A stretch of DNA of 18,018 nt from Flammeovirgaceae bacterium (GTDB taxonomy: Bacteria > Bacteroidota > Bacteroidia > Cytophagales > Cyclobacteriaceae). Shown here piece after piece: positions 1 through 8,860 of this stretch (positions are counted from its first letter, which is position 1; every line of letters starts with the position of its first letter). The position numbers were made by a program, and so were the translations under genes. Where the stretch lies: contig JADJMA010000042.1 in assembly GCA_016709845.1 (NCBI GenBank), forward strand, positions 1-18,018, read 5' to 3'. The notes under the pieces are model-generated. The model saw only the letters and a list, made by a program, of their open reading frames with translations, did no database searches and was not told where the DNA came from.

Positions 1-447
1 ATGACTTTTGCAGCAATAATTGGTGGGTTGGCCTATGGCATTCCTTTAGTGCTGAAAGAGGGTCAATAATCGACACCGGTATTTATTCACTTTTTACTCC
101 CGCTGCAAAATTTTGCACCTATAATTTCTGCTGTTGGGATGATGGTTTCACAAGCATCATTACATGTCCTTATACCAAGCTATTCAGGGCGAAGCCAATT
201 AACGATGCCAATCCTCGCTCCTTTGTCCGACCTTGGACTCTCCCGTGATGTTTGCATTATGGCGTATCAGTATGGTGCTATAATAATGAATATGATTTCA
301 CCAACGAATGGAGCATTGATGGCCATCATTACCATTGCAGGCATTTCCTACGATCAATGGTTCAGATTCGCCAATGAAAAAATTATTAATCATATTACTA
401 ATGGGTGCAACGGCCTATTTATTTTACCATTCCTGATTGGCCTTTAA
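1..447 (+). pseudogene. YfcC/DcuC-family C4-dicarboxylate-type membrane carrier, C-terminal part, frameshifted
   Basis: This is the C-terminal end of an integral inner-membrane carrier of the YfcC / C4-dicarboxylate anaerobic carrier-like family. The 5' part lies outside the window, so the ATG at position 1 is not the start. The frame beginning at base 1 gives a hydrophobic stretch ending LVLKEGQ. It stops at 67-69, but the family sequence continues in another frame (IIDTGIYSLFTPAAK, 66-108) and returns to the first frame near 109. The conserved segment PSYSGRSQLTMP is at about 175-210, followed by the substrate-path motif NMISPTNGALMA and IAGISYDQW, typical of the end of this family. The shift near 109 is at an AAAATTTT run. 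The substrate is not known; family members are annotated as dicarboxylate, amino-acid or peptide-like carriers. The family call is firm. Whether the gene is truly broken or the breaks are sequence errors is open. Confidence 0.8.
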
Positions 448-638
448 AACTAAGAATTGAACATGATAGAAGTTCTAGTAAGCCTCTGAGAAACCCGGAA
501 TATTTGAATTAGTATGTGATTCTACCCTTCCTTGGGGCATCATTAGTATTGATTCCGTTTCAATTATTTGCGTCTAACCACGCACGCCATTATATAATTT
601 TATTCCCAACGTGTAGGAATCTGAAAACAATCATCCCC

Positions 639-1680
639 TTAATTAATCCATCTTGTATTTACCCAATTACGTTGCTTTTCAGGAGTTAGAAATGTCCGGG
701 CCACAATACGACTTGTCTTGTTTTCCATGCGCCATTGGAATCGTTTTTGTTCAATAGCATCTACATGTTTAAGCGTAGCATAAACGCTTTTAAGAGTAGC
801 CGATTTAGAAATCAACGTAGAAAACCAAAACAGGACGATGAAAATTGTTTGCTTTCGGCAATCATCTTTTGCGAATTTCTCTTCACCCCTTCACCACAAC
901 TCGGTGTTCTTACACTCAAAAGTTCAGCGTGGGTTTAGTAATCCGTTTAGTATTCAGGTTGTTTAATTTGCGAAGCGTTCCGATTGGGCTTCTTGCTAAC
1001 GAAGCGTGAAAAGGTGGATTACAAATTGTTAAATCGAAGCGTTCATCCTTTTTGAATTATACCCCTAAAATATCGGTTTGCACGCCTCTGTAAAGCGGAG
1101 CTCTACCTTTCCGTTTAAAGAGACGTTCTCTTGTACAATTTTGAGGCCGATCGAATGGCAGCGGGTCAATATCTGAGCCCACAAAAGACCATCCGTATTC
1201 TACTCCCAATGATGGGATAAATACAATTTGCTCCAACACCAATATCAGGCATCTTATCTTAGTGCCCATCGGATTATTTCATTATTACGGCTGGCTAATA
1301 AATCGGCCAGATGATGAAGGTGATCCGCTCTTCCCGGAACCGGTGGACACAAATAACCCGATGGAAGATTCCAATGATGAATATCATAATAATGCTTCAA
1401 CAATGCTTTATTCAACTTCATCACCGCATCGGGGTTTGAAAAGTCAATCGATTCATCCTGATACTCATTCAACCTGACGAATGGTTTCAATTCAGGAGAC
1501 GTGGAAATGAGTTCGCTGAAATTATAACAGATTGCGATGTCTGTTCCGGGATGTAAACCAGATTTTTCTTTTGGATATTTCTTTCTTTTGTTGAAGTTTC
1601 AAAGCCTCGGTGGTTTTATTACAGCGTAAATGCTTAAGCAAAGAAAATGCTTTTTCCGTCTGTTTATCTTTGAATCTCAT
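639..1680 (-). pseudogene. rlmF: RlmF-like 23S rRNA (adenine(1618)-N6)-methyltransferase, frameshifted
   Basis: RlmF (YbiN) uses SAM to methylate N6 of A1618 in 23S rRNA. Reading leftward across frames gives the family in order: SGLHPGTDIAICYNFSELI (near 1565-1510), PFVRLNEYQDESIDFSNPDAV, NKALLKHYYDIHHWNLP, YLCPPVPGRADHLHHLADLLA, then the SAM-binding part EYGWSFVGSDIDP (about 1205-1160), the catalytic CNPPFHAS (NPPF at 1020-1009), GTLRKLNNLN, ELWCEGGE and the C-terminal RIVAWTFLTPEKQRNWV with stop TAA at 641-639. At least four shifts are needed. The ATG at 1680 follows an AGGGGAG box and opens about 39 lysine-rich codons before the recognised domain, in a different frame from it; the true start may be nearer 1600. 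It is convergent with the carrier gene. Family assignment is confident; integrity is not. Confidence 0.85.
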
Positions 1681-1875
1681 GCTCCCCTACTATAAGGACT
1701 TTTGTTTTCCTGTCATGCCCAGATCAGTTATATAATGATTGCACCGATCACGTAAGCGCTGGCGTGATTTAAATCATACTTTCAATTGATAGGCATCATT
1801 GACCAAGGATGATAGCATGTTTATTTTTGGTATAACACATTAGCATATTAGAACTAATAATTAAACAAGATAAAC

Positions 1876-2927
1876 ATGGAAACAACCACAATGAAAGGAT
1901 TGGTCTATGAAGGACCAAGTAAAAAAAGGAATGGAAGGATGTTCCAAAGCCAACATTAATTGCACCAACAGATGCAGTTGTTAAAGTTCCTAAAGACTAC
2001 GATATGTGGAACTGGTTTGCATATCTTAAAGGAGATGTTCCTGCTGTTACTAAAGGACGCATTTTTGGGGCATGAGGGTGTTGCAGGGTTATAGAAGATT
2101 GGGCAGCGCGGTTCACAGCTTCAAAAAGGTGATCATGTTTTTAATTTCTTGCATTACTTCTTGTGGAAAATGTGAGTATTGCAAAAAGCAAATGTATTCA
2201 CACTGTGAAGATGGTGGATGGATATTAGGTCATCTGATTGATGGTACGCAAGCAGAGTTTGTGAGAATCCCACATGCCGACAATAGTCTTTACCTATACC
2301 TGAAGGTGCCAATGAGGAAGCTCTGGTAATGCTTAGCGACATCCTGCCTACCGGACATGAAAGGTGGTGTTTTAAATGGCGCAGTTAAGCCTGGCGACAC
2401 AATGGCGATTGTTGGTGCTGGACCTGTAGGCATGTCGGTACTGCTAACCGCACAGTTTTATTCGCCATCTCTCAAATCATTATGATCGATACGGATGAAA
2501 GTAGTTAGCGCTTGCCAAGACTTTTGGGGCTACTCAAACAATCAATCCCGCAAAGAAGATGTTGTGAAGGTAATCATGGGACAGACAAAGATGGTGTTGA
2601 TGTTTCCATTGAGGCCGTGGAAATTCCACAAACTTTTGATATCTGTCAAAATATTATCCGACCAGGAGGACATATCGCCAATGTAGGTGTGCACGGAAAG
2701 AGTGTTGATCTTCAAATACAAAATTGTGGATACAGAATATTACACTAACCACCGGATTAGTGAACCCAATACTACTCCGATGCTTCTAAAGACCGTTGCA
2801 AGCAAGGAGGATTGAACCAGAAAAATTGATTACGCATCGTTTCTCTTTTGATGAGGTAATAAAGGCTTATGAGGTATTTGGAAACGCATCCAGAGAAAAA
2901 GCAATGAAGGTTATTATAAGTAGTTAA
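1876..2927 (+). pseudogene. Zinc-dependent alcohol dehydrogenase (MDR family), frameshifted
   Basis: A medium-chain, zinc-binding NAD(P)-dependent alcohol dehydrogenase, predicted to be cytosolic. The start METTTMKGLVYEGPS at 1876 fits the family (the inner ATG of MKGL is also possible). Across frames one reads TTICGT-LHILKGDVPAVTKGR (catalytic-zinc Cys), GHEGV, the structural-zinc cysteines CGKCEYCKKQMYSHC at 2162-2206, DGTQAEFVRIP, LSDILPTGHE, the Rossmann motif VGAGPVGMS (about 2410-2440), DVSIEAVEIPQTFDICQNIIRPGG, TTGLVNPNTTPMLLKTVAS and HRFSFDEVIKAYEVF. The stop TAA is at 2925-2927. Total length of about 350 codons equals the family norm, so nothing large is missing. At least five shifts are seen, one at the A7 run near 1920. 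The isopropanol/threonine-type ADH subgroup is closest from memory; the substrate is unknown. It is monocistronic, with a terminator right behind. Confidence 0.88.
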
Positions 2928-2951
2928 TCTGCTTAGGAATAATTTTCAATC

Positions 2952-2987
2952 AAAAGGCTGGCTCTAATTATTGAGCCAGCCTTTTTT
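2952..2987 (+). terminator. Rho-independent terminator of the alcohol dehydrogenase gene
   Basis: A stem AAAAGGCTGGCTC (2952-2964) pairs with GAGCCAGCCTTTT, with the 8-base loop TAATTATT, and runs into a T-run ending at 2987. It lies 24 bases after the dehydrogenase stop codon. Because the 5' arm begins with A-rich sequence it could also act in the other direction. Confidence 0.93.
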
Positions 2988-3145
2988 ATTTTCTGGAGGA
3001 TCAACCTCAATTTATTTCAATTTTTTTTGATTTGTATACTTGACTTGAACCTTATGTCGCTGCCCCACCCGTTGAAACAGATGCAGCTGGGGTTCTGAAA
3101 TACCAACACTAAAAAATTTCTATGAAAATTGGGTAAGTCCCCTCC

Positions 3146-3233
3146 CGTGTTGGTGTTCTTCACCAACACGCGTATTGACTAAGTTCGTTGGTGAAGAACA
3201 CCAACGAGGCCAACACTAGGAGTAAGTAGTGTT
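3146..3233. repeat. Array of three perfect hairpins with mutually inverted arms
   Basis: Three perfect hairpins follow one another in the convergent intergenic space. Hairpin 1: CGTGTTGGTG (3146-3155), loop TTCTT, CACCAACACG (3161-3170). Hairpin 2: CGTTGGTG (3186-3193), loop AAGAA, CACCAACG (3199-3206). Hairpin 3: AACACTA (3212-3218), loop GGAGTAAG, TAGTGTT (3227-3233). The 19 bases 3149-3167 are the exact reverse complement of 3187-3205, so hairpins 1 and 2 could also fold as one long stem, and their loops TTCTT and AAGAA are complementary. The word CCAACACT occurs at 3103-3110 and again at 3210-3217. No T-run follows, so it does not look like a simple terminator. A REP-like palindromic intergenic repeat or a structured RNA are both possible. 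No gene is seen between 2990 and 3310. Confidence 0.85.
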
Positions 3234-3310
3234 CGGAATCAGTTCAGAGACGTCCAAAACTGGTCGGAATGAATCCTTTTTATTGCCGTGTAAATGACTT
3301 CGGTCAAGGC

Positions 3311-3338
3311 AAAAAAATCGACCACGTAAGATCGATTT
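3311..3338 (-). terminator. Rho-independent terminator of the cold-shock gene
   Basis: On the minus strand AAATCGA (3338-3332) pairs with TCGATTT (3321-3315) and runs into T's down to 3311. It lies about 23 bases downstream of the cold-shock protein stop codon and is correctly oriented for it. Confidence 0.8.
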
Positions 3339-3360
3339 CTTCTACTGTAAAAAAGAATTA

Positions 3361-3555
3361 TCAATTCATGATTCGTTCGACCTTCACTGCATTCATTCCC
3401 TTCTTGCCGCTTTCTTCTTCATAGGTAACTTCATCGTTCTCACGGATCTCATCAAGGAGACCTGAAACGTGAACAAAAATATCAGTTTTTGAATCTGACG
3501 GTGTTATGAATCCAAAACCTTTGGCTTCATTGAAAAATTTTACTGTTCCTTGCAT
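3361..3555 (-). CDS. Cold-shock domain protein (CspA type)
   Basis: A 64-residue single-domain cold-shock protein, a nucleic-acid chaperone that binds single-stranded RNA and DNA in the cytoplasm. The protein begins MQGTVKFFNEAKGFGFI, carrying the RNP1 motif KGFGFI, followed by RNP2 as DIFVHVSGL and the end VTYEEESGKKGMNAVKVERI. Length is the usual 62-70 residues and the gene is intact. The start is the ATG at 3555-3553, because the domain always begins at this Met; the frame stays open further upstream but that part does not resemble the family. An AT-rich run directly precedes the ATG and no gene occupies the 500 bases upstream. A long structured leader is common for csp genes, but a promoter was not fixed here. 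It is monocistronic, with a terminator at 3311-3338. Confidence 0.95.
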   Translation of the reverse strand: MQGTVKFFNEAKGFGFITPSDSKTDIFVHVSGLLDEIRENDEVTYEEESGKKGMNAVKVERIMN

Positions 3556-4059
3556 TGTATAAAAATTAAATTTAAAAAAACATCTCTGTCTGATGGAACT
3601 CCACCAGTAATTAATAATGACCCTGACCTTTAAAAAAGATTGAGAAACTATTGCTGAAAAAAGAGTGAAAACAGGTAGGCATTTAAAGAGGACTCGCTGA
3701 AAGGCACTAATTCTTAGACTATTCGCTAAAGATAGTTCTTTTAATATTCTATCGCGCATTCAAAATTTGGTATTCGACTTTTGGATGCTTTTATTTCTCA
3801 ATTGTGGCCTCTCGCCTGCCGTCATTGCTTTTCGAGCCCCCCAGCATAGAAGTTATATTCACCTTTGGATGCCAAAAAAACAAGTAATATTGACAAGAGA
3901 GTCGTGTTACTCATTGCCAAATTGATTCTGGAGCCTAACCATCGAGTTAGCTATCATTATGACTAGTTACGCCTGACTCGGTCAGGGAATAGATTTAAGT
4001 TTTTAAAAAGATTTAATTAACCCGCAAATACTTACTGTGAAATAGTCTTTACACAAAAC
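3556..4059. other. Intergenic stretch between the cold-shock and cvfB-like genes
   Basis: No gene is supported here. The part next to 3555 is probably the leader and promoter region of the cold-shock gene; an open frame runs through it, but its translation looks like non-coding sequence. A perfect small hairpin CCTGAC-TCG-GTCAGG lies at 3972-3986, downstream of the cvfB-like stop. It has no T-run on either strand, so a terminator role is doubtful. Confidence 0.5.
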
Positions 4060-4896
4060 TCAAACGAGCTTAATCCCATCAGGCTGAAGAATAATTTTAC
4101 GTTGTTTGTATAATGTACCAATGGCTTTTTTGTAAGTCTTCTTACTGATCTTTAACGTCTCATAAATTTCTTCGGGTGTACTCTTATCACCTAGCGGTAA
4201 AAATCCTTTGTTTGCCTGTAGTTTGGCGAGAATCATCTCACAATTCGGATCATTGAAGTTTTCAAATCCTATTGGCTGCAACGTGATATCCAATTTATTA
4301 TCATCCCGTATCTGTTTAACATACCCCTTTACTTTATCGCCAATGTTAAGCTTGGTGAAGATGTCACTTTCAAAGATCAATCCTTCATGTTGTTGATTTA
4401 TAATAACCGAAAACCCGAGGTCGGTTTTTTTCATAATCATCACGTCAACTGCATCCCCTTCCCCTACCGTCAGTTCATTATTTTTAAGTCGCTTCTCGAT
4501 TTTATTGGTAGCGTACAAACGATCTGTCTCTTTATCCAGCTCGAGGTAAACAATATACCACCGGCCTTCTTCCATTTTTTGTCGTTGCTCGCGGAACGGT
4601 ACCAACAGCTCTTTCTCTAAACCCCAATCCAAAAAAGCACCTACCGCGCTCACCGATGCCACCCGCAGAAAAGCAAACTGATGCAACAAGATTTTCGGTT
4701 GAAGATTGGTAGCAATTTTTCGTTCCTCGTAATCGCGGTAGACAAATACGCGTAGCTTTTCACCTATCGTAGAGTCTTCCGGACAATATTTATTCGGCAG
4801 CAAAACATCCTCTGTTTCTTCTTCATCTCCTAAATACAGTCCTACCGAAGTGTGGCGTAATATGATTAATTCCTGGTGTTGTCCGATGGGTATCAA
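4060..4896 (-). CDS. CvfB/YitL-family S1 RNA-binding protein
   Basis: This is a cytoplasmic RNA-binding protein of the CvfB (YitL) family, with tandem S1-like OB domains and a C-terminal winged helix. Seen in order: the first OB domain (GLYLGDEEETEDVLLPNKY), the second S1 (FAFLRVASVSAVGAFLDWGL, then LLVPFREQRQKMEEG), the third S1 (DLGFSVIINQQHEGLIF, KVKGYVKQIRDDNKLDITLQ) and the winged helix (GFLPLGDKSTPEEIYETLKI, KKAIGTLYKQRKI). Length of about 278 residues is normal and the frame is intact. The start chosen is TTG at 4896, giving MIPIGQHQEL, which matches where the family begins. The same frame stays open to another TTG at 4926, and there is no ATG near the N-terminus, so a lost ATG is possible. 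CvfB affects virulence-factor expression in staphylococci; its role here is unknown. Confidence 0.92.
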   Translation of the reverse strand: MIPIGQHQELIILRHTSVGLYLGDEEETEDVLLPNKYCPEDSTIGEKLRVFVYRDYEERKIATNLQPKILLHQFAFLRVASVSAVGAFLDWGLEKELLVPFREQRQKMEEGRWYIVYLELDKETDRLYATNKIEKRLKNNELTVGEGDAVDVMIMKKTDLGFSVIINQQHEGLIFESDIFTKLNIGDKVKGYVKQIRDDNKLDITLQPIGFENFNDPNCEMILAKLQANKGFLPLGDKSTPEEIYETLKISKKTYKKAIGTLYKQRKIILQPDGIKLV

Positions 4897-5100
4897 TGGG
4901 CAGATATTTTTGACAAAGTTACACAATATTGGGTGCGATTGATGAATTGTGTTTCATCCAGGGTTCTCAGAAAAATCCTGCTAAAGGCTTGTCTGTCGGT
5001 AAGGTGTCATTCTCCCAGTCCAGTACAGGTTGAATTTTCTAATTAAATTTTGTTTCCACACCTCAATAATTGTAAATTCAAGTAACAATCGATGCTACCA

Positions 5101-6294
5101 ATGCGCCCACTGCTTTGCCTTTTTATCATTAAGCCTGTTTTTATCTATTGAGGTTGTAGCGATAATGAACCAGAGCTAATCGTTTCGTTAGGACTTAACG
5201 TTCCCCAAAATAAAATTGATGACGTGCAGAAGAAGTTTGATTTACTCCAAGCCGAATTTGAGAAAATTAAATCTGTACGTAATATCATTCCTGACGTTGA
5301 GCAAACAGATCCTGGCTTTATATACCTGGATTTACTTGAGGGTAAAGTACAAACTTCTGAAAAACTGTCGGTCAATTTGGACGGCTTATCCATTGAGGAT
5401 GCAGTTATGCTTATGTTTATGCTAATAGCAGAAGATGCCCGACAAGATGTAAAGGATTTACTTTTAAATATGGATAGCCAGAATAAGCAAAAGAAAAAAC
5501 TTCAGGATGCTGTTTCGACTTGGAACGTATCTCTCCTAGATTTCCAAAAAGCTTTGAAGGATGTTGCCCTTCATGCAGATGACGTTCAGCAAGTATTATT
5601 TACCGATACTACCGTTATGGAAGTGAATGTGCCTTATAGTCGTGCAGCCAACTTCGCACTGAATGGCCAGGAAGGAAGTGTCACTCAGTTATCAATAGCG
5701 AGTAAATCAGGGCAAACACCTCCAATTTTATTCAAGCTCGAGGACATGGCCACTGATGATGTTTTATTTTCAGAGACCACATCAAAAGATCTTTCTCATT
5801 CTAATACATTAAAGAAAAACACCTTTATGCGTATATTCCTTAAGCTTGTGAATGAGAGTGATGTTACTATTCCTATAACACTCCGAATTATTCATACAAG
5901 AAAAGTAGTAAGCAAACCTAAACCCATTCCGCTGGAGGTGGGTAGTGTAGTGCGTGATCTCGCTGAAACAATTCGGGCTGAACTTCAAAACCTTAATGAC
6001 GAATTTGAAAATCTCTACAAATCCCAATTTATATCGGCCGCAGAGGGCAAGGCTCTAAATACTATCGTAGGATTGTCAGTAAATCGCTTTGGCTATTTAT
6101 CTGATCCTAAAAATATTAATCCATTAATTTATAAATATCCGACCAAGACAAATACAGAGGGTGAACTTGGAGGATTTGACATGGCGTCTTTAAGGGAACA
6201 TATGGACCGAAGTGGAATTATTGACGACAAGATAAGTGCTAGCCTGAAAAAAATCAGTGATACTCAAAATGCCATAACGGAAAATCTTAAGTAA
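5101..6294 (+). CDS. Probable lipoprotein of unknown function, helical ends and beta-rich middle
   Basis: I do not recognise this protein. From ATG 5101 a hydrophobic lead (MRPLLCLFII) is interrupted by TGA at 5149-5151 just before GCSDNEPELIV. The alternate frame reads SLFLSIE across the same bases, so an indel pair probably hides a normal lipoprotein signal ending in the Cys of GCSDNE (about 5155). From 5152 to 6294 the frame is intact (about 380 codons). The first ~120 mature residues look helical and charged, with a striking hydrophobic-amphipathic segment IEDAVMLMFMLIAEDARQ (about 5395-5448). The middle (VNVPYSRAANFALNGQ to VTIPITLRII) looks like a beta-sandwich. The end is again helical (VVRDLAETIRAELQNL; SASLKKISDTQNAITENL). 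It stands alone, convergent with the DUF2867-type gene. No enzyme motif is visible. Confidence 0.75.
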
Positions 6295-6437
6295 CTTTAG
6301 TCTTAAGGTATACCACAAAGCGTCACTCTTTATCCGGACCAGTATTATCATACTGAAAATAGCCTCACTTGTTATTTGTTGGCCAATTCAATGACTTATC
6401 ATCTCTTTTGGATACAGTCTGTTTTTTTTGTTAAGAG

Positions 6438-7880
6438 TTATTTCGCCACAATATTCTTTACCATTTTCGGAAAAATCAATCCGTGAAACGGCAACACCGA
6501 ATACCAATACAATCGGCCCCACAGCCCAAGTGGACGATAGGTAGCGGTTTGATACAAAACTTTTTTATCTCCTTCCTCTTTTATTTTAAACTCAAGCCAA
6601 GCTTCGCCCGGTAATTTCATTTCGGCATACAATAGCAATCGCCCACTCGTTTTATCAGCTACCAGGACACGCCAAAAGTCAGAGTGCATCTCCTGCTTTC
6701 AAATCGGTATCGCTACGCCTGCCCCTACGTAAACCCACACCGCCTACCAGTTTATCCATCAATCCGCGAATGGACCACATCCAATTGCCATAATACCAAC
6801 CCCGGCGGCCGCCAATCGACCATATATTTTCAATTACTTTCTCTTTTTTTCGTGTGAATGAAACAGAACGCTTATCCGTGAATACGCCATGCTCAGGAAC
6901 TTGCACATAGTTGAGGAAATTTTTCTCTGTGGTAGAAAGTGAGATCGAATCTTTCCAACTGGAGATTACATTTTTCTGACTGATTCTATCAAAGGCGAGT
7001 TGCAAAGCTTCCGTGTAGTTGAACAAATGAATTGGCACGATATCCAAAAATCCTATTGTCTTTGCATACTACTTCATTTTCACTACTTACCAAACTCCGC
7101 GCCAGCGAAAAGTAGTAGACGTAACGAGCAACAACCAAAGCGAGGAAAGTTTGGGAGTTAAAACTGGAACGGTAATAATAAGTCGTTTGAGTCCGCGCAC
7201 CTTGGCAAAGCCCATCAACATTTGTTTGTACGTGAGGATTTCCGTTCCCCCAATGTCGAAAGTTTGATGAAAGGTTTCGGGCTTCAACATCACGCCATTC
7301 AAATATTCAATCACATTGCGAATGCCAATGGGTTGGCATTTTGTTTTGAGCCATCTAGGGGCTACCATCACCGGAAGTTTTCTACAGGTCGCGGATGATT
7401 TCAAAGGAAGCGCTGCCCGAGCCTATGATGATGGCGGCCCGCAATACCGTAAGCGATGCTTTTGCATTTTGCAAAATATCTTCTACATTTTTTCGCGATA
7501 ATAAATGATCGGAGAGATCGGCATCATTTACGATGCGACTTAAATAAACAATTTGCTTACAGGTTGTTTTGGTTGATATACTGAACAAAATTCTGTGCCG
7601 AGCGTGCTTCCAAATCCGTAAAGTTTGGATTGGAAGAACTCATGGAATGCACCAGGTAGAAAGCAACATCAATATCGCTGGGTGATTTCGTAAAGGATTC
7701 GGCATCATTCAAATCAACCTCAACGACCGAAACTTGATTCAAAAATTCTTCCGAAAAGTCGTCCCAATCAAATCTGCGTTGGTCACGTACCAGGCAAGTC
7801 ACGTGATGCCCAGCTTCCACCAAAACGGGAAGTAATCTGCGGCCAATGTAACCTGTAGAGCCGGTGAGTAGAATTTTCAT
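6438..7880 (-). pseudogene. NAD(P)-binding SDR-like protein with C-terminal DUF2867 domain, frameshifted
   Basis: An extended-SDR-type protein (NAD(P)H-binding Rossmann domain) followed by a DUF2867 domain, about 480 residues, which is the family's normal size. The start is ATG 7880: MKILLTGSTGYIGRRLLP with the nucleotide-binding TGSTGYIG. Then come DIDVAFYLVHSMSS, QIVYLSRIVNDADLSDHLLS, LTVLRAAIIIGSGSASFE, MVAPRWLKTKCQPIGIRNVI and FDIGGTEILTYKQM. The C-terminal domain gives VISSWKDSIS, GGRRGWYYGNWMWSIRGLMD, RLLLYAEMKLPGEAWLEF and the end LPFHGLIFPKMVKNI, with stop TAA at 6440-6438. Shifts occur near 7570, 7390, 7100, 7040 and 6690. It lies 11 bases downstream of the SDR gene on the same strand, so co-transcription is likely. 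The reaction is unknown; the family is often annotated only as NAD(P)H-binding. Confidence 0.87.
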
Positions 7881-7891
7881 AATAGCATTAT

Positions 7892-8587
7892 TTATACCTT
7901 TAGGCTCGACATGCCGCCATCGGAATGAATTATTTGCCCGGTAATCCAACCCGATTTTTCTGATAGCAGAAATTCAGCAAGGTTGGCCAGGTCTTCGGGC
8001 TTACCAATTTTTTTGAGTGGATGGCGCTGCGCATTTGCTTCTTTCTTTTCCACGCTGTTAAGAAGTGCTCCCGCGAGAGGCGTATCGGTAATGGAGGGTG
8101 CAATACAATTGACTCTTATCTTTGGAGCAAATTCTGCGGCCAACGCTTTCGTCAGGCCTTCCACGGCCCCTTTGGAAGAGGCGACTAATGAGTGAAAGTT
8201 AAATCCAGTCTGTACCGCCACCGTAGAAAATAAAACGATAGATGGATTGGAGGCATTTTTCAATTTTGGCAAACACGCTTGTATCACTTTAACCGCCCCT
8301 ATCAACTGCAATTGATAATCTGAAATAAAATCCTCTGGCTTAATACGAGCAAAAGGCTTTAGGTTCACGGCACCAGGACAATAGACTAATCCATCTAAAA
8401 TATCGGGTGCAAAACTCAAATCCAAAGAGTCATCCAAAACATTGAGTTGCTGAAGTTTTACGAACCCTTCTTTGTTGGCACTGGTTTTATTGAACGTACC
8501 ATATACCTCATGCCCTTCAGCTATCAATTGTTTTGATAGGGATGAACCGATTCCTGTTGAGGAACCTATGATTAGGATATTTGCCAT
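7892..8587 (-). CDS. Short-chain dehydrogenase/reductase with non-canonical active site
   Basis: An intact 231-residue classical-size SDR. The N-terminus MANILIIGSSTGIGSSLSKQ carries the cofactor-binding GxxxGIG motif. LDGLVYCPGAV replaces the usual NNAG. The central strand is IVLFSTVAVQTGFNFHS, and the helix LVASSKGAVEGLTKALAAEF keeps the Lys but has Val where the catalytic Tyr of YxxxK should be (codon at 8185-8183). The rest, RVNCIAPSITDTPLAG, HPLKKIGKPEDLANLAEFLL and GWITGQIIHSDGGMSSL, is typical. From memory, some relatives with a similar FH-S/ASxAxxK stretch also lack the Tyr, so this may be a subfamily trait rather than damage. It lies upstream of the DUF2867-type gene (11-base gap) and downstream of a DUF6435-like gene. 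The substrate is unknown. Confidence 0.92.
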   Translation of the reverse strand: MANILIIGSSTGIGSSLSKQLIAEGHEVYGTFNKTSANKEGFVKLQQLNVLDDSLDLSFAPDILDGLVYCPGAVNLKPFARIKPEDFISDYQLQLIGAVKVIQACLPKLKNASNPSIVLFSTVAVQTGFNFHSLVASSKGAVEGLTKALAAEFAPKIRVNCIAPSITDTPLAGALLNSVEKKEANAQRHPLKKIGKPEDLANLAEFLLSEKSGWITGQIIHSDGGMSSLKV

Positions 8588-8638
8588 ACTGGTAAAACCA
8601 ATACAGAATCAAATTGTTCACACTTGGGTAGGTTAATG

Positions 8639-8816
8639 TTAAGGGGTTGCTGCCCGAATCTCTTCAATCTCTTTTTCTAGCTTGTTGATGACTTCCATTT
8701 TTTCAGCGTAACGCCTCAAGTCGCCAGACCGTTGTACATGCATGGCTTCTTCCAGCAGTTTTTTTGCGCTTATTTTCGAGGGATTGTATCGGGTTCTTTT
8801 TGAAGAGAGAAAACAT
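8639..8816 (-). pseudogene. Small DUF6435/Lacal_2735-like protein, one frameshift
   Basis: A small gene of about 58 codons. From ATG 8816 it reads MFSLFKKNPIQSLENKRKK, then needs a one-base correction in an A-run at about 8761-8767 to continue LLEEAMHVQRSGDLRRYAEK, MEVINKLEKEIEEIRAATP and stop TAA at 8641-8639. The start MFxLFKKxP-xxLExxxxKLLEEA and the size match small bacterial proteins named DUF6435 or Lacal_2735 family, as I recall them. The charged, helical C-terminal half would form a short coiled coil. The function is unknown. It is the first gene of the leftward cluster, 51 bases before the SDR start. Confidence 0.7.
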
Positions 8817-8831
8817 AGTTGGGTTTTTTAC

Positions 8832-8860
8832 TATAACACCTTTAAAGGTAAAATGTTATA
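8832..8860. promoter_or_regulatory. Nested palindrome between divergent genes, possible operator
   Basis: TATAACA (8832-8838) and TGTTATA (8854-8860) form inverted arms. Inside lies the perfect 12-base palindrome ACCTTTAAAGGT (8838-8849). The site sits in the 80-155-base gap between the leftward DUF6435-like gene and the rightward membrane-fusion gene, where a shared operator or overlapping promoters would be expected. The arms are slightly off-centre relative to the inner palindrome. A binding protein cannot be named. Confidence 0.45.

Noticed and set aside
735..938. Rightward open frame of 67 codons
   Set aside because: It is antisense to the C-terminal part of the RlmF-like gene, whose conserved residues are clearly read on the other strand; the rightward translation has no family features.
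3146..3206. CRISPR-like repeat pair
   Set aside because: The two similar units are inverted, not direct, and only two copies exist with a 19-base gap, so this is a palindromic element rather than an array.
3556..3759. Upstream in-frame extension of the cold-shock protein
   Set aside because: Cold-shock domains start at MxGTVKFFN. The extra 68 residues look like translated non-coding leader and no homologous extension is known to me.
6340..6355. Hairpin CAGTAT-TATC-ATACTG as a bidirectional terminator
   Set aside because: It lies between convergent genes but is short, AT-rich and has no T-run on either side.
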